A DNA stretch of 31,377 nucleotides from CAZSWR01 sp964610885 (lineage in GTDB: Bacteria; Bacteroidota; Ignavibacteria; Kapaibacteriales; UBA2268), in assembly GCA_964610885.1 (NCBI GenBank), contig CAZSWR010000037.1:1-31377 (forward strand). The letters are read 5' to 3'. Below are positions 1 through 8,027 of the stretch, in pieces; the first letter of the stretch is position 1, and each line of letters opens with the position of its first letter. The position numbers and the translations under genes are program-made. The notes beneath the pieces are model-generated. The model was not told the DNA's origin. It worked only from the letters and a program-made list of their open reading frames with translations, and searched no databases.

Positions 1-38
1 CAACAACCGAAAACAATGACTAATTATATATTGTTTGG

Positions 39-69
39 AAAAAGGGGTCTTAAAACAACCCCTTTTTTT
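39..69 (+). terminator. Rho-independent terminator or attenuator ahead of tsf
   Basis: A 9-bp stem AAAAAGGGG (39-47) pairs with CCCCTTTTT (59-67) around an 11-nt loop, and T's continue to 69. It lies between the presumed end of an upstream gene (a frame closing with TAA at 21-23 fits an rpsB 3' end, but only a few codons are visible) and tsf at 118. It could terminate or attenuate an rpsB-tsf transcript. Confidence 0.7.
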
Positions 70-117
70 ATATAAAAAATTGAAATATTTTTGTTAATAT
101 AATAAAAGATTGTAATC

Positions 118-978
118 ATGGCAATATCACCACTTACAGTAAAAGAACTTCGCGAGAAAACAGGCGCCGGAATGGGCGATTGCAAAAAAGCACTCGAAGA
201 GGCTAATGGCAATATGCAGGAAGCTATCGAAATCCTTCGCAAAAAAGGCGCCGCCGGCGCTGCAAAACGCTCAGAGCGCGCTGCCAAAGAAGGACTCGTC
301 GTGGCAAAAACCACTACCGATGGAAAAAAAGCAGTCGTCGTCGAAATCAATTGCGAAACTGACTTCGTCGCCCGCAATGCCGAATTCGAAAGATATGCAG
401 ACATCGTATCGAACGCCCTCTTCGCCGGCAAATTTGCTAACGTCGATGAGCTTATGACAGCCAAAGTCGATAACGACACAGTCCAAGGCATCCATAACGA
501 AATCCTTGCAAAATTCAGCGAGAATATCGGTATCCGCCGCTTCGAGACCGTCGAATCCAAAGGATTCATCGAATCGTACAACCACCTTGGCAACAAACTT
601 GGCGTGCTCATCGAAGTGTCCTCCGATAAAGTCAACGACAAAGCTCGCACAATGATCCGCGACATCGCAATGCAGATCGCCGCAATGAATCCGCTCTACA
701 TCTCGCGCGATTTGGTGCCCGCCGAAAAAATTGCTAAAGAAATGGAAATCTATCGCGAAATCGCAGCCCAAGAAGGCAAAAAACCCGAAATCGCCGAAAG
801 AGTCGCCGCTGGCCGCCTCGAGAAATTCTACCAAGAGAACTGCCTGATGGAACAAGCTTTCGTCAAAGATTCACAAAAAACAATCAACGACGTGGTCAAA
901 GAAATCTCCGCCGAATGCGGCTCCGACGTGAAAATTGCCGGAATGCACCGCTTCCTGCTTGGCGAGTCTTTGGACTAA
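118..978 (+). CDS. tsf: Elongation factor Ts
   Basis: Guanine-nucleotide exchange factor that recycles EF-Tu-GDP to EF-Tu-GTP in the cytoplasm during translation elongation. The 286-residue product matches the usual length (about 280-300). The N-terminal UBA-like helix bundle carries the family signature TGAGMGDCKKAL near residues 16-27. The EF-Tu-contacting segment has ETDFVARNAEF near residues 80-90, and the dimerisation core carries AMQIAAMNP. The ATG at 118 gives the canonical N-terminus; no strong Shine-Dalgarno is visible, as is common in Bacteroidota. It is followed 23 bp later by pyrH and then frr, the widely conserved rpsB-tsf-pyrH-frr order. A TATTTTTG box at 86-93 fits a Bacteroidota -7 element (TAnnTTTG) downstream of the hairpin at 39-69, so tsf may have its own promoter. 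Identification is secure. Confidence 0.97.
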   Translation: MAISPLTVKELREKTGAGMGDCKKALEEANGNMQEAIEILRKKGAAGAAKRSERAAKEGLVVAKTTTDGKKAVVVEINCETDFVARNAEFERYADIVSNALFAGKFANVDELMTAKVDNDTVQGIHNEILAKFSENIGIRRFETVESKGFIESYNHLGNKLGVLIEVSSDKVNDKARTMIRDIAMQIAAMNPLYISRDLVPAEKIAKEMEIYREIAAQEGKKPEIAERVAAGRLEKFYQENCLMEQAFVKDSQKTINDVVKEISAECGSDVKIAGMHRFLLGESLD

Positions 979-1001
979 TATTTGAACAATAGTATTAACT
1001 A

Positions 1002-1724
1002 ATGGTTAGAAAAATGGAGCCAAGATATAAACGTATTTTGCTTAAACTAAGCGGCGAAGCCCTCATGGGCAACCAACACTACGGGATCGACCCCGAAGTG
1101 CTATCGGCATTCGCTGCGGAAATCAAGGTAGTGCACGATCTCGGCGTCCAAATCGGTATCGTCATCGGCGGCGGCAACATCTTTCGTGGTGTGCAGGCCG
1201 CTGCCCATGGTATTCACAAGGTTTCCGGCGACAATATGGGTATGCTCGCTACCGTTATCAATTCGATTGCGCTGCAAAACGCACTCGAGATGAGCGGAAT
1301 GCCTACCCGTTTGCAGACAGCTATCAAAATGGAACAAATTGCCGAACCGTTCATCCGCCGCCGCGCGATCCGCCACTTGGAAAAGGGCCGCGTCGTTATC
1401 TTCGGCGCCGGAACGGGCAATCCATACTTCACTACAGATACAGCTGCCGTCCTTCGAGCAATCGAAATCGATTCGGACTTGGTGATCAAGGGCACCCGCG
1501 TCAATGGCGTGTACGATTCGGACCCGGAGAAAAATCCCAACGCTGTCCGCTTCGACCAAATCACGTACAAAGAAGTGCTCGATAAGGATCTCCGCGTCAT
1601 GGACCATACAGCAATCACTTTGTGTATGGAAAACGCATTGCCCATCGTTGTTTTCAATTTCAACGAAAAAGGCAACTTCAAGCGCTTTGTGCTTGGCGAA
1701 TCAATAGGTTCAGTAGTCAAATAG
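1002..1724 (+). CDS. pyrH: UMP kinase (uridylate kinase)
   Basis: Phosphorylates UMP to UDP with ATP, in pyrimidine nucleotide biosynthesis; bacterial PyrH is a hexameric amino-acid-kinase-fold enzyme regulated by GTP and UTP. The 240-residue product is full length. Visible motifs are the phosphate-binding KLSGEAL (residues about 15-21), GGGNIFRG in the nucleotide loop, and GTGNPYFTTDTAA, the conserved UMP/ATP-binding segment. The ATG at 1002 gives the start used here; a second ATG at 1014 (MEPRYKR) is equally plausible because homologues usually begin only a few residues before the first strand. Second gene of the tsf-pyrH-frr operon, with 31 bp to frr. Confidence 0.97.
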   Translation: MVRKMEPRYKRILLKLSGEALMGNQHYGIDPEVLSAFAAEIKVVHDLGVQIGIVIGGGNIFRGVQAAAHGIHKVSGDNMGMLATVINSIALQNALEMSGMPTRLQTAIKMEQIAEPFIRRRAIRHLEKGRVVIFGAGTGNPYFTTDTAAVLRAIEIDSDLVIKGTRVNGVYDSDPEKNPNAVRFDQITYKEVLDKDLRVMDHTAITLCMENALPIVVFNFNEKGNFKRFVLGESIGSVVK

Positions 1725-1755
1725 TTTTTTGTTTTTCTATCGAGATAGGTGAAAA

Positions 1756-2313
1756 ATGCTTCAAGATATATTGAAAAAAACTCGCGAGCAAATGGAAAAA
1801 TCGGTCGAGTTCACGAAACAGCAATTCGGCAAAGTCCGCACCGGACGCGCCTCCGCCAGCCTCGTGGATACAGTTAAAGCAGATTACTATGGCTCGCCGA
1901 CGCCCATCACACAGATGGCAAATATCTCCGTCCCCGATGCGAGAACAATCGTCATCCAACCGTGGGACAGGACAAACCTTTCGGCAATCGAAAAGGCAAT
2001 CCAAGCCGCCGATTTGGGATTCAATCCCCAAAACGATGGTGTGATTATTCGCATCCCCGTGCCCCCGCTGACGGAGGAACGCAGGAAAGAATTCGTTAAG
2101 GTCTGCAAGAAATACGCCGAAGATGGCAAAGTAGCCGTCAGAAACGTACGCCGCGACCAAATCGAAGCCATTCGCAAAGCCGAAAAAGACAAAGCAATTA
2201 CCGAAGACGACAAGAAACGCGGCGAAGAAGAAACTCAGAAGATTACCGACGAGTTTATTAAAAAAATCGACACCGCTATCGCACAGAAAGAAAAAGAATT
2301 GATGGAAGACTAA
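1756..2313 (+). CDS. frr: Ribosome recycling factor
   Basis: Works with EF-G to split post-termination ribosomes from mRNA. The 185 residues are exactly the family length. Domain I helices carry the characteristic VRTGRAS (residues about 28-34) and the C-terminal lysine/glutamate-rich helices. Domain II carries YYGSPTPITQMANISVPDAR-type sequence and LTEERRKEFVK after the hinge. An AGGTG Shine-Dalgarno-like stretch lies about 6 bases before the ATG. Last gene of the tsf-pyrH-frr unit, closed by a strong terminator at 2337-2375. Confidence 0.97.
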   Translation: MLQDILKKTREQMEKSVEFTKQQFGKVRTGRASASLVDTVKADYYGSPTPITQMANISVPDARTIVIQPWDRTNLSAIEKAIQAADLGFNPQNDGVIIRIPVPPLTEERRKEFVKVCKKYAEDGKVAVRNVRRDQIEAIRKAEKDKAITEDDKKRGEEETQKITDEFIKKIDTAIAQKEKELMED

Positions 2314-2336
2314 TCCCACCGATTCCCAAATATCTT

Positions 2337-2375
2337 AAGCCCGACCCACGCTTCCAAAGTATGAGCCGGGCTTTT
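2337..2375 (+). terminator. Rho-independent terminator of the tsf-pyrH-frr operon
   Basis: Stem AAGCCCG (2337-2343) pairs with CGGGCTT (2367-2373), followed by T's, 23 bp after the frr stop codon. Confidence 0.8.
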
Positions 2376-2510
2376 TGTATTACTTATCCGATGTGTTGCA
2401 CATAGAACATTCGCTACGCGAAATCATAAACAAAAAAATCAACATATAGCTACAATACAACAACCGCTCCGCGGTATAATATTTTCCGACTCTTTCTGAC
2501 TGGCTGCCTG

Positions 2511-2618
2511 GGCACGGCATGCCGTGCCTCTAAATATTGTATCCATTATTCAATCACATAATCAAATGAATCATATTAATCACAGTTCAGACAATCAACA
2601 CATCATCACATCAGTTCA
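2511..2618 (-). repeat. Composite intergenic repeat, copy a (type 1)
   Basis: Read on the minus strand it starts with 8-bp units (ATGAACTG, ATGTGATG, ATGTGTTG), then the core ATTGTCTGAACTGTGATT (2578-2595), then 9-bp TGATT-type units. After a 49-bp spacer comes a perfect 18-bp palindrome GGCACGGCATGCCGTGCC (2511-2528). The first 8-bp unit overlaps the last codons and stop of the minus-strand glycosyltransferase gene. It fills most of the spacer between the two converging units. The remainder, 2376-2510, shows nothing I can identify. Confidence 0.8.
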
Positions 2619-3576
2619 TCAACAACTTTTCTAATACTTGAATTATTGCTTTGCGCAGTTCCTCGGCGCTGACGCCCGAAACGGAATCGGTGCCCTCGGC
2701 GGCTTCTGCTATTGCGAAATTGTCCATGAGCGGATAGTACTTTGCCGTGTTGTCTGGACGGCCGCCGTAAACAGCTGCCATACTGACGTTGAAGGCAGAA
2801 GCCACATGTACGGCTGCTGTGTCCGGCGTCAGTAACAATTTCGCCCTGGCGATCATTGCCACCAAATCGTGGAAATTGCGAGTTTCGTAGTGCTTCAGTG
2901 CGGGAACCATGGCGCAAAGCCTCACGGCCTCGGCCCTGTCGGCGGGCGAAGACGTAACGAACACATCGAATCGGCCAAGCTCCGGCGAGAGCATCACGTC
3001 GGCCCATTTTTCCGTCTGCCAGACGCGGTCTCGGCTGCCGGCGGAAATATTCAGCAAAAGCAGCTCTTTCGCGGATGAATTAGTGAATCTGTTCGCGAAT
3101 TCGACAGAATCCTTTTGCAAAGCGATCGAGGGACGTTGGCGCTGCGGGCAGTGTACGCCGGCAGATTCGAGTGCTGCGGCAAGGCGTTCCACGTAATGCT
3201 TGCCGCTGTTCCGGCTGCTCGGTGGCACTCCGATCGTGAACGGGCCGCCACTTTCGCGATTGAACCCGATTTTCACAGTTGCGCGAGCCAGCTTGGCAAT
3301 GATGCTGCTTTCGGACGAATGGTGGTCCTTCGGGTCGATGTAGAAATCGTATTCAAAGCGCCGCAACTGCCTTGCGAAGTTCAGCGCGCCCCAAAGCGAT
3401 TTCCTGTAAACAAGCACTCGGGCAACGTCGGGATGATCGTCGAAAATGAAATAATTCCCTTCGCCGGCCACGACGTCGATTTCGCAATCGGGGTACCGAG
3501 AGCGAATCGAATCGAAGCACGAAGTCAGAAGTATTGCATCGCCAATGCAGCCGAGTTGCGTAAGGGCAATCCTCAT
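2611..3576 (-). CDS. Glycosyltransferase family 9 (ADP-heptose:LPS heptosyltransferase-like)
   Basis: Predicted to transfer a sugar, probably heptose or a related ADP-sugar, to a lipopolysaccharide core at the cytoplasmic face of the inner membrane. The 321-residue product starts with the GT9 signature RIALTQLGCIGDAILLTS (residues 2-19). It ends its C-terminal Rossmann domain with LLTPDTAAVHVASAF, the typical nucleotide-sugar-binding block (D-T-x-x-x-H), then VYGG. No membrane segment is seen. The start codon lies 3 bp after the purE stop, so the two are co-transcribed. The last codons (Leu-Leu-Met-Asn-stop) fall inside repeat copy a, so the original C-terminus may have been altered by insertion of that repeat. 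Family is secure; exact sugar and acceptor cannot be read from sequence. Confidence 0.88.
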   Translation of the reverse strand: MRIALTQLGCIGDAILLTSCFDSIRSRYPDCEIDVVAGEGNYFIFDDHPDVARVLVYRKSLWGALNFARQLRRFEYDFYIDPKDHHSSESSIIAKLARATVKIGFNRESGGPFTIGVPPSSRNSGKHYVERLAAALESAGVHCPQRQRPSIALQKDSVEFANRFTNSSAKELLLLNISAGSRDRVWQTEKWADVMLSPELGRFDVFVTSSPADRAEAVRLCAMVPALKHYETRNFHDLVAMIARAKLLLTPDTAAVHVASAFNVSMAAVYGGRPDNTAKYYPLMDNFAIAEAAEGTDSVSGVSAEELRKAIIQVLEKLLMN

Positions 3577-3579
3577 TTC

Positions 3580-4083
3580 TTACAGCTTGGTAAATTCTGG
3601 ATTGTCATTTTTAGCGCGGCTTTCGGCGGAGAGTTTCTTCTTGAATTCAGAGTACTTGGCCGAAAGTCCTTCGTCGGCTACCGCCAGAATCTGGACGGCG
3701 AGCAGTCCGGCGTTCTTTGCTCCGTCGATGCCGACAGTGGCAACGGGGACTCCCGGAGGCATTTGCACGATCGAGAAAAGCGAATCCATGCCCGAAAGCG
3801 ATTTCGCCAAAACCGGCACGCCAATCACGGGCAGTACAGTGTTCCCGGCCAATACACCGGGCAAGTGCGCTGCTCCGCCGGCTCCGGCGATGATGACGCG
3901 GATACCGCGATCGTGTGCCGAAGATGCGTAATTGATGGCATCCATCGGGTTCCGATGCGCCGAAATAACCATCATTTCGTATTCGATTCCGAATTGTTTA
4001 ACGGCGTCTGCCGCCGCGCGCATGATCCCGAGGTCAGAATCGCTGCCCATGATGATAGCAACTTTTGCATTTGTTGGTTTCAT
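3580..4083 (-). CDS. purE: N5-carboxyaminoimidazole ribonucleotide mutase (PurE class I)
   Basis: Converts N5-CAIR to CAIR in de novo purine synthesis. The 167 residues match class I PurE. GSDSDLGIM (residues 13-21) binds substrate phosphate, and SAHRNP (41-46) carries the catalytic histidine H43. GAGGAAHLPG (about 87-96) and PVIGVPV complete the active site. Class I enzymes normally work with PurK, which is not in this window. First gene of the purE-glycosyltransferase unit. A good Bacteroidota-like promoter lies just upstream (4121-4150). The pairing with an LPS glycosyltransferase is probably just local operon packing. Confidence 0.96.
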   Translation of the reverse strand: MKPTNAKVAIIMGSDSDLGIMRAAADAVKQFGIEYEMMVISAHRNPMDAINYASSAHDRGIRVIIAGAGGAAHLPGVLAGNTVLPVIGVPVLAKSLSGMDSLFSIVQMPPGVPVATVGIDGAKNAGLLAVQILAVADEGLSAKYSEFKKKLSAESRAKNDNPEFTKL

Positions 4084-4120
4084 TATAGTGTTCCTTTATT
4101 TGTTTTTATAATATTCTGTG

Positions 4121-4150
4121 CAAACTTAATTCGTAATTCCCATGAAGCAA
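4121..4150 (-). promoter_or_regulatory. Bacteroidota-type promoter of purE (-33/-7)
   Basis: On the minus strand TAAGTTTG (4121-4128) matches the -7 consensus TAnnTTTG. A TTG (4148-4150) lies exactly 19 bp upstream of it, as expected for the -33 element of the Bacteroidota primary sigma factor. The inferred start would be near 4115, about 30 bp before the purE ATG. Inference from consensus only. Confidence 0.5.
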
Positions 4151-4193
4151 TAACAGCTTTATCTCAAGAAATCATTCATATTTTGAATTTCAA

Positions 4194-4266
4194 ACCACCC
4201 CAGAAACCCTTCGTTTCGCAAAGGTTTTCTCTCCCCTCCTTGGCAAGGATGGGAAAAAGGGGAGGT
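4194..4266. repeat. Palindromic CCCCTCCTT/AAGG-rich intergenic element
   Basis: Starts with ACCACCCC and ends with GGGGAGGT. Internally it holds AACCCTT...AAGGTTT and CTCCCCTCCTTGGCAAGG followed by AAAAAGGGGAG, giving nested imperfect hairpins. The CCCCTCCTTGGCAAGG word recurs at 15200-15222 and, partly, at 24373-24389. No coding potential is seen in the 4084-4356 spacer. Confidence 0.55.
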
Positions 4267-4356
4267 CGAAGTTCCCAAATGATATATTCATAAATATTTT
4301 CCCACATAAAACGAGATAGAATCATTTGTTGATAATTTGAGCATTCTCGTATAGAA

Positions 4357-6078
4357 TTATTTAATTGGAACAACAGCCTTCTGTGATTGGCTCGAATCCG
4401 TGTGTGGCAGGCGTCGGAGGAATGCCAGGCCATTTTTCTTGTAAAGCAATTCCAGCCCGAATTTCGTAACGTATTCATCGGCATCGGTGCCTTTGGCCAC
4501 GAATAGCGCCGGATGGTCGATGTCGCCCTTGAGCAGCCAATCTCCGATTTGGTCGTCGGGCACGTTTTTATTGAAATATGCCGATAGCTCTTGCGGTTTT
4601 TCTGCATAGTACAAATGGCCGTATTTATAGTTGCCGATTCCGAGCGGATGGATATAAACTTTCTGCCCGGCATTCGCCCTGTAGAATTCCATTGCGGCGC
4701 CTTGGGTGTATTCAGCAATTTTCGGCACCAGCAGCGGCATAACGGCGAAGATTGTGCAGGCCGTCCCGACGAAAAGCACGAGCATGCCCTGAAGAATCAT
4801 CTTTCGGCGGGCAATGAGGAAAAGCGAGAAAATCAATATCGCCAAATACACAATGCCCAAGGCGTATTCGCCGCCGCCCCACTGCACAGGGCTTCGGAGC
4901 ACTTCGCGCGTGAATTCATCCTTGACGAGCGGTATAATTGCGTCCGTATTGATCAGCGCATACGGAATAAAGAAAAGCAGGGCGCCCCAAAGCGTGCCGA
5001 CAGCGCCGAGCAGCCAAGTGCTTGTGCGTTTCCATACCAATCCCTTGTACGAAATCGAATATGCGGCGAGCGCGGCAAGGAAAGTGATCGGGAAGTAGCT
5101 AAGCGAGGAGTAATGTACGATTTTTGTATTAACAATTGAAAAGATGACGACCACCGCCGAAAGCAGGATAATGTTCCATTGCTTGAGGAAGCTCGCGTCC
5201 TCGCCGAAGTCCAATCGCACACGGAAACCGCGGAGTGCTATTATCGACGCGGGGAAGCAACCGATGAGCAATACGACCAAATGGTAGTATATCGGGCCGG
5301 AAAAACCTGCGTCGGAAGTCGTGAGCAGGCGGATTTGATACGAAATGAACTCTTCGACCACTTGCGAACCGCCGCGGACAAAGACTGCACAATACCACAG
5401 AAGCGCTGGCGCAATCGATACCGCCGTGAATGTCAGTAAATCCTTAGCGGGGAAGCGGAGAGTGCGGCGGTGGCGCAGGTAGAAAATTGCCCATGCAATG
5501 GCAGGAAGCCCGAAGCCGACCGGCCCTTTGGTCATTACGGCCAGCGAGGCAAACACCGCCGCGGCAATCAGTTTGCGCTCTTTGGGCGAATTCGATGCGA
5601 TGGCGCTGCTGTACCGGCTAAGCCAATAGCAAGACAGGTACATGAACAGATTGAAAGTTGGGTCAATCAGCCCTGTTTTGAAATAGAAATGGGGCAGGAA
5701 ACTGCCAATATAGGCCAAAGCCCAGAGCAATCCGAAGCGTTCGTCGAAATGCCTGCGGCCGATGCCGAATATCACGAGTAGGGTGGCAATGCCGACGAGC
5801 GCATTGGGCAGGCGTGCCGCGAATTCATTTGTGCCGAAAGCAGCCATGGACGCCGATTGCATCCAGAAGAACAGGGGCGGCTTCTCGTGGAATGGCTTGA
5901 AATCCACCCGGACAGTAAGGTAGTCCCCCGTGGCTAGCATTTCGCGAGAGCATTCGGCAAAGTTTAGCTCGTCCCAATCGAACAGATCGACGCGCCCCAG
6001 ATAGGGCATAAAGAATAGCAGGCCCAATACAGCGAGCAAAATATAAGGCTTAATCTGTTTGTTCAGGAGGCTGGGCAT
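4357..6078 (-). CDS. Membrane glycosyltransferase, ArnT/PMT (GT-C) family
   Basis: A 573-residue polytopic membrane protein of the PMT_2/ArnT GT-C fold, which uses polyprenyl-phosphate-linked sugars to glycosylate lipid A or other periplasmic acceptors. The first transmembrane helix (about 11-28) is followed by DLFDWDE (31-37) and E41, the acidic periplasmic loop typical of the catalytic site. HEKPPLFFW (64-72) is the conserved second motif. Roughly ten or more hydrophobic helices follow to about residue 450, then a soluble C-terminal domain of about 120 residues ending near PHTDSSQSQK. It follows the unknown membrane protein at 6156-7130 by 77 bp on the same strand and may share its transcript. 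Donor and acceptor are unknown; lipid A 4-aminoarabinose transfer is possible but not demonstrated. Confidence 0.85.
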   Translation of the reverse strand: MPSLLNKQIKPYILLAVLGLLFFMPYLGRVDLFDWDELNFAECSREMLATGDYLTVRVDFKPFHEKPPLFFWMQSASMAAFGTNEFAARLPNALVGIATLLVIFGIGRRHFDERFGLLWALAYIGSFLPHFYFKTGLIDPTFNLFMYLSCYWLSRYSSAIASNSPKERKLIAAAVFASLAVMTKGPVGFGLPAIAWAIFYLRHRRTLRFPAKDLLTFTAVSIAPALLWYCAVFVRGGSQVVEEFISYQIRLLTTSDAGFSGPIYYHLVVLLIGCFPASIIALRGFRVRLDFGEDASFLKQWNIILLSAVVVIFSIVNTKIVHYSSLSYFPITFLAALAAYSISYKGLVWKRTSTWLLGAVGTLWGALLFFIPYALINTDAIIPLVKDEFTREVLRSPVQWGGGEYALGIVYLAILIFSLFLIARRKMILQGMLVLFVGTACTIFAVMPLLVPKIAEYTQGAAMEFYRANAGQKVYIHPLGIGNYKYGHLYYAEKPQELSAYFNKNVPDDQIGDWLLKGDIDHPALFVAKGTDADEYVTKFGLELLYKKNGLAFLRRLPHTDSSQSQKAVVPIK

Positions 6079-6155
6079 ATCAATCTAATTATTATTCAAA
6101 AAAACACTTGCGCAAGTGCCAAAAGCACTGCTGAATTGGTTCGATTGCAAGGCAA

Positions 6156-7130
6156 TTAATTCTTTGATTTAATGAACACGCGAAGCAATTTCTCCACTTC
6201 GCTATGCTCGCCAAGCTCGGTTTTCACAAAGAAGTTCTCGGACGATTGCGAATCGGTAACCTGTTCGGGCTTTTCCTCTTCCTCTTGGCGCGAATACATA
6301 AGCGTAATGGCATAGGTGATGAGCAAGCTGAACTCCAAACCAAGCGAGAAAATGATGATCGAAGGCTGGGTGGGAGGAATGAATTTCAAACCACGCAGGC
6401 CGATGATAATAATCAGGACGGCTGCGCCCACATAGACAAAGCCAAGGACGGAATTGCTGTATTTGACGGTGAAATAGAATCGCATATAGACGTTTAGCGC
6501 ATGGTTGAAATGCAGCACACGGTACAAAATGTTGCTACGTTTCCATTTGATAGCTTTGGCGATCGCCTTCAGGTCGTCCAGCGAAGCTTTTAGCTCGTTC
6601 GAAAGAGAATGGAGGAATCGAATATCTGCATTGTAAAGCGAGTCTTGAAGTTCAACAATGTCCTCGTCCGATTCTTGTCCGGTCCTTCTGATGGAGAGTT
6701 TTCCGACTTGGTTCAGGATTTCTCTTTCGATCTTGCAGCGCATCAGCCCGAGCTTTTCCGGCAGTATCGTAGTGAAAATAACGCTGAGCACGACGCCGAG
6801 CATTCCGGCCGGCAACATCAGCGAAATGAACGGCGAGAACCAATAGCGCGAGGGTTCGTCCGTGCTGAAGTACAAGTCCACAGCCCAAGAAAAGATGTAA
6901 TTCGTGGTCTGGAGGGGCTTGGGCATGTTAGCATAATAGGAGAGTGTCTCCCCGGAATTGAACACCTTGCCGTTAAGGAAATTCTCGAAAAGCGATTGCA
7001 GGACTGGAATTAGGAGCATAAATACAATTGCTGCGCAAGTTGCGATCAGCAAACCAAATCCTGCGAACTGAAATGAGTTGTGTTCCGATAGTTCAAAATA
7101 CCGATTCTTTGATTCTGTTTTTGGTGACAT
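6156..7130 (-). CDS. Uncharacterised four-helix membrane protein with cytoplasmic coiled region
   Basis: I do not recognise a family. The 324-residue protein has a hydrophobic helix at about 22-47 and a second at about 100-123. A charged, probably helical domain follows at about 128-215 (many Asp, Glu, Lys and Leu). Two further helices lie at about 228-247 and 254-273, and the acidic tail has RQEEEEKPEQ. This layout (TM pair, long cytoplasmic helical insert, TM pair) suggests a scaffold or sensor-like membrane protein, but no catalytic motif is visible. Codon use and composition resemble the neighbouring genes. On the minus strand two boxes fit TAnnTTTG just upstream (7154-7161 and 7165-7172). 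It is followed by the GT-C glycosyltransferase. Confidence 0.75.
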   Translation of the reverse strand: MSPKTESKNRYFELSEHNSFQFAGFGLLIATCAAIVFMLLIPVLQSLFENFLNGKVFNSGETLSYYANMPKPLQTTNYIFSWAVDLYFSTDEPSRYWFSPFISLMLPAGMLGVVLSVIFTTILPEKLGLMRCKIEREILNQVGKLSIRRTGQESDEDIVELQDSLYNADIRFLHSLSNELKASLDDLKAIAKAIKWKRSNILYRVLHFNHALNVYMRFYFTVKYSNSVLGFVYVGAAVLIIIIGLRGLKFIPPTQPSIIIFSLGLEFSLLITYAITLMYSRQEEEEKPEQVTDSQSSENFFVKTELGEHSEVEKLLRVFIKSKN

Positions 7131-7240
7131 TTCGTTTGCTGTTTCGAGTTTTACAAAACTAACACAAAAATAATCAAATAGTTGAATAAGTAAAAACTAT
7201 TGTTTACATTTATTAATTAATAAAAGAGCAATGATTAGTT

Positions 7241-7337
7241 GATGTGGTGATGTGATGATGTGGTGATGTGATGATGTGGTGATGTGATGATGTGATGATG
7301 TGGTGATGTGGTGATGTGGTGATGTGGTGATGTGATA
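7241..7337 (+). repeat. 8-bp tandem repeat (ATGTGRTG)n, about 12 units
   Basis: From 7242 to 7329 there are eleven perfect copies of ATGTGGTG or ATGTGATG, then a twelfth unit ATGTGATA (7330-7337) leading into the core at 7338. It is the expanded 8-bp leader of composite repeat b. A unit length not divisible by 3 and the lack of a spanning ORF argue against coding. Confidence 0.9.
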
Positions 7338-7588
7338 ATTGTCTGAACTGTGATTCTTGTGATTTTTATTATGGTAATGTCAAATTCTTTGTAGGGGCGG
7401 GTTCCAAACCCGTCCGAGGATTCGCTAATTAGCTGATGTGATGATTAGTTGATGTGATAATGTGATAATTGTCTGAACTGTGATTCTTGTGATTTTTATT
7501 ATGGTAATGTCAAATTCTTTGTAGGGGCGGGTTCCAAACCCGTCCGAGGATTCGCTAATTAGCTGATGTGATGATTAGTTGATGTGAT
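7330..7588 (+). repeat. 130-bp tandem duplication containing composite repeat copies b1 and b2
   Basis: Bases 7330-7458 are identical to 7460-7588, a period of 130 bp. Each unit contains the core ATTGTCTGAACTGTGATT (7338-7355 and 7468-7485), a short TGATT tail, and the GTAGGGGC hairpin (CGGGTT / AACCCG, 7398-7412 and 7528-7542). It ends with a short 8-bp leader (ATTAGTTG, ATGTGATG) that serves the next core. The perfect identity indicates a recent duplication. Confidence 0.92.
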
Positions 7589-7680
7589 GATTGTCTGAAC
7601 TGTGATTAATATGATTCATTTGATTATTGTGATTGAATCAGATGAAAGCAATGTTGTGGCAAATTCCAAACCTGTCCTTA
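7589..7680 (+). repeat. Third, diverged composite repeat copy b3
   Basis: The core ATTGTCTGAACTGTGATT is intact (7590-7607), followed by 9-bp TGATT units to about 7636. A degraded version of the palindrome keeps only TTCCAAACCTGTCC (near 7661-7674). It shares its tail wording (TTAATATGATTCATTTGATT) with copy a on the other strand at about 2560-2580. Confidence 0.75.
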
Positions 7681-7695
7681 TTGTCGATAAACAAC

Positions 7696-7824
7696 CAACC
7701 CCGAAGGGGTTGAATATGAATAGCCCCAGCTCGCAAGCTGGGGGAATCGGGAGACGGGCAGGAAAATATACATGGAGAGTATTTGAACACAGATGTGCCC
7801 CACTTCCGAAGTGTGGCACATCTG
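7696..7824. repeat. Cluster of three REP-like hairpins
   Basis: Hairpin 1: CAACCCC/GGGGTTG (7696-7712, loop GAA). Hairpin 2: CCCCAGCT/AGCTGGGG (7724-7743, loop CGCA). Hairpin 3: CAGATGTGCC/GGCACATCTG (7790-7824) with an inner CACTT/AAGTG around CCG. Hairpin 3 resembles the hairpin at 24424-24458. They look like bacterial interspersed palindromes. No REP-associated transposase is present in the window. The 79-codon frame across this block is repeat-derived and not called a gene. Confidence 0.7.
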
Positions 7825-7873
7825 GCGTATATTTCAGGTAGTGAAAGGGTTTATGCGAAAGATCGCATCGGTA

Positions 7874-7940
7874 ACTCATCCGATGACTACCAATTTTCGA
7901 ACTAATCACGAATGACAGCCCAATGAGTCATCGGATGAGT
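7874..7940. repeat. Perfect 15-bp inverted repeat around 37 bp
   Basis: ACTCATCCGATGACT (7874-7888) and its exact reverse complement AGTCATCGGATGAGT (7926-7940) flank a 37-bp centre. Structure is that of a small inverted-repeat (MITE-like) element or a cruciform. It lies 140 bp before ruvC. No target duplication was recognised. Confidence 0.75.
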
Positions 7941-8027
7941 ATTTGGAACAGAACCAAAAAAAAGCGGCTGCCATCTTTCCCGCAGGCCCGCGGAAGCATT
8001 GGATTATCGAAATACATATTTTATTGC

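Noticed and set aside
3115..4293. 392-codon plus-strand frame
   Set aside because: It is antisense to the glycosyltransferase and purE genes, whose protein motifs are unmistakable.
7241..7640. Possible CRISPR array
   Set aside because: The repeats are contiguous 8-bp and 130-bp units without unique spacers of regular length, and no cas gene is present.
7602..7841. 79-codon open frame on the plus strand
   Set aside because: It runs through the repeat core and three hairpins, has no ribosome-binding site and no protein-like composition.
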